DNA from: Flammeovirgaceae bacterium | GTDB lineage: Bacteria > Bacteroidota > Bacteroidia > Cytophagales > Cyclobacteriaceae | DNA: 64,000 bases | Assembly (NCBI GenBank): GCA_021298355.1 | Contig: JAJTEH010000002.1 | Coordinates: forward strand, 62,001 to 126,000 | Direction: 5' to 3' | Shown here: positions 56,925 to 64,000 of the stretch, piece by piece | How positions within the stretch are numbered: the first letter of the stretch is position 1 | Layout of the letters: the number at the start of each line of letters is the position of its first letter | Made by a program: the position numbers and the translations under genes | Notes under the pieces: model-generated | Seen by the model: the letters and a program-made list of their open reading frames with translations, nothing else | The model's database searches: none | What the model was told of the DNA's origin: nothing

Positions 56925-57965
56925 TTATAATGAGAAATCCTTAATGGCTTCAATCAATTTTTTGTTTTCATCTACTGTGCCGATAGTAATTCGTAAACAA
57001 TCATCGCATAATAATACGTTCGATCTGTCGCGTACAACAATGCCTTGCTGTTGCAAGCGAAGATACATCTTTCTTGCTTCCTTTACTTTTACTAAAAGAA
57101 AGTTGGCATCCGAAGGATAAATATTTAGTACGGATGAAAGTTTAGCTAACGCTAATGTTAGTTTTTCGCGTTCTGTTAAAATTTCGTTCACTTGCTTGCG
57201 AATGTTTTCGTACCGATTAAGTTGTTGCAAAGCGAAAGATTGTGTAAACGCGTTGATGTTGTACGGATATTTTATCTTATTTAAGATAGTAATCAACTCA
57301 GTTGAGGCATAACCAATCCCTAAGCGCAAGCCGGCCATTCCCCAAGCTTTAGAAAAAGTTTGCATCACCACAAGATTAGGAAATTGATTGAGCATGGGAA
57401 GAAAACCTTCATCGTTGGCAAAATCTATGTAGGCTTCATCAACTACTACAATTCCTGGGCTTTGTTTAATCCATGAAACGATATCTTCTTTATTTAATAA
57501 GTTTCCACTCGGATTATTTGGTGAACAAATGAATGTGATTTTTACGTTTGATAAATCAACTTCGTGGAGAGCATTCCAATCGAGTTGGAATTCTTTAGTA
57601 AGGGATATTTTTTTTACAGTAACATTATTTACCTGAGCGCAAACATTATACATGCCATACGTTGGTTCTGCTAAAAGAATGGCATCTTTGCCGGGTTCAC
57701 AACAGGCACGAATAAGTAAATCGATAATCTCATCGCTACCATTTCCAAGAATAATATTTTCAACCTTAGTATTTTTTATTGCAGCTAGCCGTTCCTTAAC
57801 TTTGATTTGCAAAGGATCAGGATAACGATTGTAACCATTCTCAAATGGGTTTTCGTTCGCATCTAAATAAACATCTGCTTCTCCCTTAAATTCATCGCGT
57901 GCAGAGGAGTAAGGTTTCATCTGTTTGATGTTTGTGCGAATGATATTGTCTAGCGAAAAACTCAT
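56925..57965 (-). CDS. hisC: histidinol-phosphate aminotransferase
   Basis: A 346-residue fold-type-I PLP enzyme. Motifs: LDANENPFENGYNRYPDP, ILGNGSDEIIDLL, ICSPNNPSGN, VVDEAYIDF and the PLP-lysine region FSKAWGMAGLRLGIGYAS. It overlaps hisD by 4 bases. Confidence 0.96.
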   Translation of the reverse strand: MSFSLDNIIRTNIKQMKPYSSARDEFKGEADVYLDANENPFENGYNRYPDPLQIKVKERLAAIKNTKVENIILGNGSDEIIDLLIRACCEPGKDAILLAEPTYGMYNVCAQVNNVTVKKISLTKEFQLDWNALHEVDLSNVKITFICSPNNPSGNLLNKEDIVSWIKQSPGIVVVDEAYIDFANDEGFLPMLNQFPNLVVMQTFSKAWGMAGLRLGIGYASTELITILNKIKYPYNINAFTQSFALQQLNRYENIRKQVNEILTEREKLTLALAKLSSVLNIYPSDANFLLVKVKEARKMYLRLQQQGIVVRDRSNVLLCDDCLRITIGTVDENKKLIEAIKDFSL

Positions 57966-59251
57966 TTTGATTTCAATTTTTGTAAACGAATAGTAATAGC
58001 TTCGGCATGTGCTTTTAGTAATTCTGCTTCTGCCATGGTTGTTACAATCGGTCCTATATGCTTAATACCTTCTTCACTGATTTGCTGATACGTAATGTTT
58101 TTTATAAAACTATCTAATGATACTCCTGCATATGCTTTTGCATAGCCATTGGTAGGCAAAGTATGGTTCGTTCCGGAAGCATAATCGCCTGCTGATTCGG
58201 GAGTAAAAGCGCCAATGAAAACAGATCCTGCATCTGTAATTTTTTCTACTACTTCGTTTTCATTTTTTGTATTGATGATTAAATGTTCCGGTGCATAGAA
58301 GTTAACAAAGTCTAACGCAGTTTCTTGTGCTGCGAAATACAACACTCTGCTATTCTGCAAAGCTTGCTGAGCTACCTCTTTTCTGGGTAAGGCTTTTAAT
58401 TGGTTATCAATTTCTTTTTCTACCTGATTAATAATTTCTCGTGAGGTTGTTACTAACATTACCTGACTATCCACACCATGTTCTGCTTGTGCAAGTAAGT
58501 CGGCTGCAACAAAAGATGGGTCGGCACTTTCATCTACTAATACTAAAACTTCTGATGGTCCTGCGGGCATATCGATGGCTGTTCCTTCTTGATTAACCAA
58601 TTGTTTGGCTTTGGTTACATATTGATTTCCCGGTCCGAAAATTTTGTACACTTTAGGAACAGATTCAGTACCATAGGCTAAGGCAGCTATCGCTTGTGCA
58701 CCTCCTGCTTTTATAATTTTCGTAACTCCTGTAACGGATGCAGCGAATAAGATGGCATCATGAATTTGTCCGCTGCTATCAGGGGGTGAGCATAAAACTA
58801 TTTCTTTGCAACCAGCTAATGAGGCAGGCACGGCTAACATTAACACAGTAGAAAATAATGGAGCGGTTCCACCCGGAATATAAATACCAACTTTAGAAAT
58901 AGGAACAGCTTTTCGCCAACACTTTACACCGGGCATGGTTTCAATTACATGTTCGTTACGCGATTGTGCTGCATGAAATTTCTCGATGTTGGCTTTGGCT
59001 TGCAAAATGGCCAACTTTAGTTCCGCACTTAGTCTGTTGTTGGCTGTTTGTATTTCTTCTTCGCTAACAAGTAAAGATGTTAGTTTGGCTTTGTCGTATT
59101 GTTCGGTTAATGCAAACAACGCTGCATCACCAGATTGTTGCACACGCGCTAAAATGTTGCGCGTGGCACTTTCTAAAAATTCAAGCGATAATTGTGGACG
59201 TGTTGCGAGCTTACTCCACTGGTGTTGATCCGGATTGATAAATATCTGCAT
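57962..59251 (-). CDS. hisD: histidinol dehydrogenase
   Basis: A 429-residue zinc enzyme for the last two oxidations to histidine. It contains GIYIPGGTAPLFSTVLMLAV, KIFGPGNQYVTKAKQLV, AGPSEVLVLVDESADP, LLAQAEHGVDSQ, APEHLIINTKN and TNHTLPTNGYAKAYAGVSLD. It begins 11 bases after hisG. Confidence 0.97.
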   Translation of the reverse strand: MQIFINPDQHQWSKLATRPQLSLEFLESATRNILARVQQSGDAALFALTEQYDKAKLTSLLVSEEEIQTANNRLSAELKLAILQAKANIEKFHAAQSRNEHVIETMPGVKCWRKAVPISKVGIYIPGGTAPLFSTVLMLAVPASLAGCKEIVLCSPPDSSGQIHDAILFAASVTGVTKIIKAGGAQAIAALAYGTESVPKVYKIFGPGNQYVTKAKQLVNQEGTAIDMPAGPSEVLVLVDESADPSFVAADLLAQAEHGVDSQVMLVTTSREIINQVEKEIDNQLKALPRKEVAQQALQNSRVLYFAAQETALDFVNFYAPEHLIINTKNENEVVEKITDAGSVFIGAFTPESAGDYASGTNHTLPTNGYAKAYAGVSLDSFIKNITYQQISEEGIKHIGPIVTTMAEAELLKAHAEAITIRLQKLKSK

Positions 59252-59262
59252 ATACTTTAGCG

Positions 59263-60123
59263 TTATTCAATCATTTTTTCAATAGGTATAACCAAGATGC
59301 CTTGTGCACCAAAACTTTTTAACTGATCTATTTTTTGCCAGAAATCATTTTCGTCTACCACAGAGTGTAAAGACGACCAACCTTCTTTTTTGAGTGGTAA
59401 AATAGTAGGGCTATTCATGCCCGGAATAACGGTTGTAATTTTTTCGATGGCATCGTTCGGGCAATTCAATAATATGTATTTGTTGTTCTTTGCTTTTTGT
59501 ACGGCTTCTATACGAAACAACAATTTGTTGAGTAAGTTCTGTTTTTCTTGTGCTAGTTCAGGTGTAGCAATCATTACCGCTTCAGAATACAAAACGGTTT
59601 CTACTTCTTTTAATCCGTTAGATAAAAGGGTTGAGCCTGTGCTAACGATATCACAAATGCCATCGGCTAAACCTATGCCCGGTGCAATTTCAACCGAACC
59701 GCTTATTTCGTGAATGCCTGCTACAATGTTGTTCTTCTTTAAAAATTGAGAGACAATAGTTGGGTAGGAGGTAGCAATGTTTTTATTCTGAAACCATTGC
59801 AAACCTGTATAGGCTTCGCTTCTTGGAATAGCCAAACATAAACGGCATTTCGCAAAATCCAATCGTTTGATGAGTGTATTCTTCTTTCCTTTTTCGATAA
59901 ATACATTTTCGCCTACAATGCCAACATCAGCTACTTTATCTTCTACATATTGTGGAATATCATCATCGCGCAGAAAAAGAATTTCTACAGGGAAATTTCT
60001 TACGTGTGCCTTCAGTTGGTCCTTTCCATTTGATATGGAAAGCCCGCTTTCTTTTAACAATTGAAGCGATCCTTCTTGTAATCGTCCTGATTTTTGAATC
60101 GCTATTCTTACTACATTTTCCAT
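59263..60123 (-). CDS. hisG: ATP phosphoribosyltransferase
   Basis: First structural gene of the his operon. The real start is the ATG at 60123 (MENVVRIAIQKSGRLQEGS); an in-frame GTG at 60153 lies inside the attenuator terminator and is not credible. The 286-residue long-form enzyme has VGIVGENVFIEKGKK, the PRPP loop GLADGICDIVSTGSTLLSNG and a C-terminal ACT-like regulatory domain (NDAIEKITTVIPGMNSPTI, GAQGILVIPIEKMIE) for histidine feedback. Confidence 0.96.
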   Translation of the reverse strand: MENVVRIAIQKSGRLQEGSLQLLKESGLSISNGKDQLKAHVRNFPVEILFLRDDDIPQYVEDKVADVGIVGENVFIEKGKKNTLIKRLDFAKCRLCLAIPRSEAYTGLQWFQNKNIATSYPTIVSQFLKKNNIVAGIHEISGSVEIAPGIGLADGICDIVSTGSTLLSNGLKEVETVLYSEAVMIATPELAQEKQNLLNKLLFRIEAVQKAKNNKYILLNCPNDAIEKITTVIPGMNSPTILPLKKEGWSSLHSVVDENDFWQKIDQLKSFGAQGILVIPIEKMIE

Positions 60124-60131
60124 AAATTTTA

Positions 60132-60167
60132 TAAAATAAAAAAGGCTTGCCACAACGTGACAAGCCT
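60132..60167 (-). terminator. his operon attenuator terminator
   Basis: On the minus strand AGGCTTG-T-CAC-GTT-GTG-G-CAAGCCT is followed by TTTTTTATTTTAT. It sits between the leader peptide and hisG, with the U-tract ending 9 bases before the hisG ATG. Ribosome stalling on the His codons of the leader should favour an alternative fold and readthrough. Confidence 0.9.
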
Positions 60168-60189
60168 CTTAGTTTCTTTTTGTTATGTA

Positions 60190-60267
60190 TTAACAAAACA
60201 TAGCCGTGCCACGACAATCGTTGCCTGAATGATGGTGGTGACGGTGGATATTTTGTGTGTTTTTCAT
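60190..60267 (-). CDS. hisL: his operon leader peptide
   Basis: A 25-codon ORF (ATG at 60265-60267, TAA at 60190-60192) with five His codons in six positions, reading HRHHHH at residues 8-13, then SGNDCRGTAMFC. It lies 67 bases before hisG and just before the terminator at 60132-60167. This is the layout of a ribosome-mediated transcription attenuator: scarce charged tRNA-His would stall the ribosome at residues 8-13. The GGTGGTGG-like His stretch on the plus strand could pair with downstream sequence in the antiterminator. Confidence 0.9.
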   Translation of the reverse strand: MKNTQNIHRHHHHSGNDCRGTAMFC

Positions 60268-60326
60268 ATTTGTTGGTGCGAATAAAGACAAGAAGTGCGA
60301 ATAAGCCAAATGTTACCGGATAATTT

Positions 60327-61109
60327 TCAGTTAATTTTTATAAAAGGTATACCGGATAAAGCTTGTTGATGCAAATACACGCAAAACACCAGATAAACTA
60401 TGAAAAAGATAAACAACATGCTTTTAGGTTTATCTTTTAAGATAAAGTACTGCGTTAATGGAATAATCTGCAATCCATGTAAGGTAAAGAAATGAGGAAC
60501 ACGAACATCGCCCGCCAATGTATTCCAATTTAAGAAAGGCAACCCTGCGCCACCATCGGCCATGCCTACACTGTGGGCCAATTGCGAACTCATGATGCCA
60601 CCTGAAATACTACCTAAAAAGAAAAGAAATAAACCAAATTGCCAGGCTAAAAGTGTAGGGCCATGAATAGTAGTTTGCCCAGGTAGTAAAAATAAAATTA
60701 AGGTAAACATATTAATGAGCGTGTTGATGCCGATAAAAACACCCATTGTTGAAAATAGAATGGCATTCGGTATACTGGTGATGTTAAAGTGCGAACGTTC
60801 TCCTCTGGCTGCTTGAAAAACAATGATGATGATTTCTACCAACATAGTGATTAGCACCACCCACGAAATTATTTTTTTACTCTTTTCTGATTTCAGATAA
60901 TGCAAACACCAGGCAAACGTGAATAAATAAAGGGCAATGCTTAAAGAAAATTTAATGGGTTTGATCCAGGCATTAATGCCGGAAACGAGGGTATCATCAT
61001 AAAAGAAAAGCAAAAGACAGATGACGAATAAGCCAAAGTGTAATACGCCAAAAGTAAACAACAATGGATTTCGTTTCTGGAGTGAAGTAAAAAAATTAGA
61101 AATTCGCAT
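60327..61109 (-). CDS. multi-pass membrane protein, unknown
   Basis: A 260-residue protein with about seven membrane helices (LLFTFGVLHFGLFVICLLLF, FSLSIALYLFTFAWCLHYLK, WVVLITMLVEIIIIVFQAA and others) and a conserved-looking GGAGLPFLNWNTLAGDVRVPHFFTLHG stretch (split here for length: it spans about residues 185-212), which resembles loops of small haem- or metal-free membrane proteins. No family is recognised. It overlaps the upstream ABA4-like gene by 14 bases. Confidence 0.8.
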   Translation of the reverse strand: MRISNFFTSLQKRNPLLFTFGVLHFGLFVICLLLFFYDDTLVSGINAWIKPIKFSLSIALYLFTFAWCLHYLKSEKSKKIISWVVLITMLVEIIIIVFQAARGERSHFNITSIPNAILFSTMGVFIGINTLINMFTLILFLLPGQTTIHGPTLLAWQFGLFLFFLGSISGGIMSSQLAHSVGMADGGAGLPFLNWNTLAGDVRVPHFFTLHGLQIIPLTQYFILKDKPKSMLFIFFIVYLVFCVYLHQQALSGIPFIKIN

Positions 61110-61530
61110 GTTGCAATTTTTTGGTGTGGAAGTACCTTACGATGTGAAATAAAAGCAAGCCGATTGGTCCCAGCATAAAAGTGAAAAATGTACAAACGAT
61201 TAAATAGAGATGAGGTATTTTAGCTTCTTGGCCTTTCAATAAAATCCACGAACCCACAAACAAATCGAAAGCGAGGTAATGTACCCAACCTGCAACTAAT
61301 AAATAATCGTTGCTGAATAGTTTTTTAATGCCCGCCAACGTTCCGAAGTCGGAGAAAGACAATGAGCCTGCGCTAATAATTAAACCAATGTAAACAATAC
61401 TGAATAACAAGGGAATGATTAAATAACGAACCAGCCATTGTGTACCTCTCCATGTTGGAGCGAACCACATTAACAACCAGCCAAAAGGAGCCAGGCTATT
61501 GCAAATAGAAAATAATTTTTCGGGAGACAT
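61096..61530 (-). CDS. ABA4-like membrane protein (DUF4281)
   Basis: A 144-residue protein with four membrane helices. LVAGWVHYLAFDLFVGSWIL and FTFMLGPIGLLLFHIVRYF match the ABA4-like family, whose plant member is needed for neoxanthin formation. In bacteria the role is unclear. It overlaps the unknown membrane protein gene downstream, and they probably act together. Confidence 0.85.
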   Translation of the reverse strand: MSPEKLFSICNSLAPFGWLLMWFAPTWRGTQWLVRYLIIPLLFSIVYIGLIISAGSLSFSDFGTLAGIKKLFSNDYLLVAGWVHYLAFDLFVGSWILLKGQEAKIPHLYLIVCTFFTFMLGPIGLLLFHIVRYFHTKKLQHANF

Positions 61531-61624
61531 ACAAGTTGGTTTGTTATTAACTTTTCCTATTTATTAAATAATAAATTTAAAATAAATCAGCGTAAATCTA
61601 ATATCGATATCAATATTCGTATCA

Positions 61625-61665
61625 ATTTTAGATTCTTAATTGATTCAGATCAAGAAATCTAAAAT
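61625..61665 (-). terminator. possible terminator hairpin after the repeat-rich gene
   Basis: ATTTTAGATTCTT (61625-61637) can pair with AAGAAATCTAAAAT (61652-61665) with one bulge. It abuts the stop codon at 61665-61667. There is no strong T-run, so termination is uncertain. Confidence 0.4.
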
Positions 61666-62993
61666 TAATGCAACATTAAACCTACTGACATCCCAGGCCA
61701 ATGATGAAAAGAAAGGCTTTCATTTTCAGCAATTGTATTGTTGGTCTTGTATAAGTGTGTGCTCCAATTAACTGCTGCAAAAACATAAACACTGTACAAT
61801 TTTGGATGTAAGCGAGTACCCATTATTATTTCAGGCTTAGTTATCAGGTTGAGCGTTTTAGATAACTTACCACGTTCTGTATTCAAATGTTGCAGTTGCA
61901 ATCCGTAGGCATAAAACCAAAATTCACTTCTGCCCGGAAGTTCTGATCGGTTATAAAAGTATTTACGTAAAGCATAGCCTAATCCCCATGTTGCATTTCT
62001 ATCTACTATGTTATTAGGTTGGCTGGAGTAAATAATAGAATTAAGAACATATTTGTTTTTCATCGATTTTAAAATTCTGCCATTTTTTAATGTACCTGTT
62101 GAAAACTCAACATTCATGGTAAATAATTCGTTGGCGTACAAAGCCAGATGTCCGAACATGCTAATGTTAAGTAGCCCGATAGAAGTTCCGTCTCTCGTTC
62201 CGGTTTCTTTTCCTCTTCTATGAATGTTTAGTAAACCAATCTGCGTGCCTTGCATGCGACCACTTATATTAATTAAGCCTACTTGGTAGCCATTCATGTG
62301 GTCTTTAGCTTGGTTGAATAAACCAATTTGGATGGCCGTAGGATCTTTGTTTTCGTAACCGTTTCTTCCCTCGATAAAACCCGCATGGTTAAACAAGCTC
62401 ATTTGAAAACCATATAATCCACCGTTAGTATAATTGCTGATGAATGCAAGTTGTGCTCCATCCATCGATTCGTAGGATATATTGCTGATACCTGCCAGTT
62501 GAAAACCAAAGGAATATTTTTTAACAAGGTTAGTTAAGCCTGCCAATTGAAAACCGAAAAGCGCATTACCTGTATAGTTAACCCCAACGGAAGACTGCAT
62601 ACCGTACGTATCGGATAATACGTAATTGAATAAACCAGAAAATTGTGCACCACTTAAATTAACTGCAAATCCAGATTTATATTTTGCCTCAATTTCTTTT
62701 TTTGATAATCCTTTATAAGCATTGATGCCGGTTATGTTACTTAAACCGGCAAATTGTAAACCACGCGTGCCATTTTCATTAGCGTTAGAGATCAAGCCGA
62801 ATTCTAAAAATTGTGTGCCACCCGTGTAACCCGATGTAAGATTAAAAGAGAAGACATTTGTTTTATCACTTCCATGTATGCCATTCGTTGAAATACCTGG
62901 CGTAAGGGAAAAGTGAAAAAGTTTCAGGATACTTTTTTGCTGAGCAAAAGAAATATGAAAACTCAACAACACAACGAGCAGTGTTCTTAGCAT
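61665..62993 (-). CDS. exported protein with GxQ-G-xxN repeats
   Basis: The start at 62993 (MLRTLLVVLLSFHISFAQQ) gives a clear signal peptide; the longer frame from 63029 does not. The 442-residue protein has at least ten repeats of a hydrophobic pattern ending in xN, spaced about 20-25 residues: FGFQLAGLTN, FGFQLAGISN, DGAQLAFISN, YGFQMSLFN, TAIQIGLFN, NGYQVGLIN, QGTQIGLLN, GTSIGLLN. This suggests a beta-helix or large barrel at the cell surface. A wider C-terminal region (about 310-442) looks barrel-like. The function is unknown. Confidence 0.85.
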   Translation of the reverse strand: MLRTLLVVLLSFHISFAQQKSILKLFHFSLTPGISTNGIHGSDKTNVFSFNLTSGYTGGTQFLEFGLISNANENGTRGLQFAGLSNITGINAYKGLSKKEIEAKYKSGFAVNLSGAQFSGLFNYVLSDTYGMQSSVGVNYTGNALFGFQLAGLTNLVKKYSFGFQLAGISNISYESMDGAQLAFISNYTNGGLYGFQMSLFNHAGFIEGRNGYENKDPTAIQIGLFNQAKDHMNGYQVGLINISGRMQGTQIGLLNIHRRGKETGTRDGTSIGLLNISMFGHLALYANELFTMNVEFSTGTLKNGRILKSMKNKYVLNSIIYSSQPNNIVDRNATWGLGYALRKYFYNRSELPGRSEFWFYAYGLQLQHLNTERGKLSKTLNLITKPEIIMGTRLHPKLYSVYVFAAVNWSTHLYKTNNTIAENESLSFHHWPGMSVGLMLH

Positions 62994-63089
62994 GGCAAAG
63001 TAGGTTTTCAGCCTAACGCCATCAATCACCCTTTTAGTATATACTCAGGAGAGGTTTACCTTACTTTTCTTAACAAGAAGAAAATGCTT

Positions 63090-64000
63090 TTATTGAGTAG
63101 TCGTAGCTTTTAAATGCCGGGCTACCCATAAGGCAAGAAGGGAAAAGAAAATGGCAATCGCACCCACATAATTATAGTTAACCAATGCTTTGGCTTCTTG
63201 CGAAAAAACGGATGGTTTTTCTGTAATGATTATGCCCGCTACAAATGCAGCTAGGCCAGATGCTAATTGTTGTACCGAAGAGCGAATGCTCATATAACTT
63301 CCTCTAATTTCCGGAGCAATAACAGCTGTTTCCATTGTAGTGCTGGGAACAAATCTTCCATTGGCAAAAACAAAGAAAACAGCAGCAACAACTAAGCATT
63401 GCCAAAGCGGTAAAACCGGTAGATTTGTAATAGCAAAAATCGGTAACATAACTAACGTTCCAAATATAGTAAAGATGGTAAGTCGGCCATATTTATCAGC
63501 CATCTTTCCTACCCAAGGTGAAAAGAACATCGTGCAAGCTCCTCCAACTAAATAGATATACATTAACTCTCCTTCGCTTAAGCCAACATTGCCTACCATA
63601 TAGGGAGATATAAAGGGTACTATGGTAAAATGCCCGAGCATAAGCATGGCAGAAAAGAGTAAGCCGATGCGTGCATTTTTGTTACCAAAAATAGAACTAA
63701 GCACTTGCAAAGGATTTTTTGGTTTTTCGCCTGCTATTAAGTGTTTTCTCATGTTGGGTACGGTGAAAAATGAAGTGAACCAAATCAACACCGAAAAACC
63801 GCCTAACGAAAGAAAAGGCATTTGCCAGTTAAACTTATCTGCTAAAAATAATCCGATGGGAACTCCCGCAACAGAAGCTACAGAAAAAGATGCCATCACC
63901 AGACCTATTGCGCCTGCTCTTCTTTCTAATGGAACGGCATCACTTACCATCGACATCACTAACGCACCCAATACACCACCGAAAGCTCCGGCAAGCGATC
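63090..64000 (-). CDS. MFS transporter, C-terminal part (5' end outside window)
   Basis: The frame stays open to the right edge of the window (codons before 63971 read ...LAGAFGGV and continue), so the start lies outside. The visible 303 residues contain about nine membrane helices, a first part with VLGALVMSMVSDAVPLERRA and the loop GKMADKYGRLTIF, a typical MFS motif A variant. It resembles drug or sugar efflux permeases. It ends near the upstream end of the repeat-rich gene, about 96 bases away. Confidence 0.92.
   Translation of the reverse strand, partial: SLAGAFGGVLGALVMSMVSDAVPLERRAGAIGLVMASFSVASVAGVPIGLFLADKFNWQMPFLSLGGFSVLIWFTSFFTVPNMRKHLIAGEKPKNPLQVLSSIFGNKNARIGLLFSAMLMLGHFTIVPFISPYMVGNVGLSEGELMYIYLVGGACTMFFSPWVGKMADKYGRLTIFTIFGTLVMLPIFAITNLPVLPLWQCLVVAAVFFVFANGRFVPSTTMETAVIAPEIRGSYMSIRSSVQQLASGLAAFVAGIIITEKPSVFSQEAKALVNYNYVGAIAIFFSLLALWVARHLKATTTQ

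Noticed and set aside
60124-60153. Longer N-terminus for HisG
   Set aside because: The GTG at 60153 lies in the attenuator terminator; the standard HisG start is the ATG at 60123.

Overview
This looks like a chromosomal segment of a low-GC, Gram-negative member of the Bacteroidota, most likely a Cytophagales-type aerobe. The evidence is a Bacteroidota promoter (TTTG / TAnnTTTG) at 4396-4427, almost no Shine-Dalgarno sequences, a GLPGLI-type protein paired with a TonB-type outer-membrane barrel, long MacB/FtsX permeases in series, a lycopene cyclase domain (CrtYcd-like) plus CrtZ carotenoid pair, KdsB and LPS-modifying enzymes, and bifunctional HisB and HisIE. Both ends are cut: an NfeD-like gene on the left and an MFS transporter on the right are partial. 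I saw no rRNA, tRNA, CRISPR array, prophage or intact transposase.

Layout. 0-7 kb: nfeD(partial)-kdsB, a small helical protein, a DnaJ/TPR membrane protein, gap, then an autoregulated-looking tetR-fabF pair and a YceI protein. 7-19.6 kb: an NtrY/NtrC-like two-component system divergent from a MacA/MacB-like export system (HlyD adaptor, ATPase, three long permeases). The NtrC-like regulator faces paired GTTCA-N4-TGAAC palindromes and a sigma-54-like promoter, and the same palindrome recurs before the first permease. The third permease carries an in-frame amber stop. 19.6-24.1 kb: a basic 93-aa protein, lycopene cyclase, carotene hydroxylase, an SRPBCC protein, an outer-membrane-like protein and an LTA-synthase-like sulfatase. 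24.2-29 kb: a lipoprotein amidohydrolase and a large propeller protein. 29-32.45 kb: an AT-rich accessory patch with an LPS-kinase-like gene and a family-9 glycosyltransferase. On its left are two 134-bp palindromic repeats around a TolB-like gene fragment; on its right is a 38-bp tandem array.

32.4-35.5 kb: bioF-bioD-bioA. 35.5-44.6 kb: an OmpR-type two-component system, a GLPGLI/outer-membrane-barrel pair, a GDPD whose start codon lies in a terminator loop, an M50-like protease and two unknowns. 44.7-53 kb: aconitase with an unusual histone-H1-like tail, folE and a PTPS homologue, a CPA1 antiporter, an OmpA protein and a histidine kinase. 53.1-60.3 kb: a complete eight-gene his operon (hisG-D-C-B-H-A-F-IE) preceded by an unlisted 25-codon leader peptide with five His codons in six positions and a terminator, i.e. 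a classical ribosome-mediated attenuator. 60.3-64 kb: two membrane proteins (one ABA4-like), a repeat-rich exported protein and the MFS transporter.

The most interesting signals are the his attenuator, the palindrome/sigma-54 control of the export locus, the aconitase tail, the REP-like repeat pair around a gene fragment, a multi-hairpin element at 26.0 kb, and a dispersed repeat family that supplies the 3' end of bioA.
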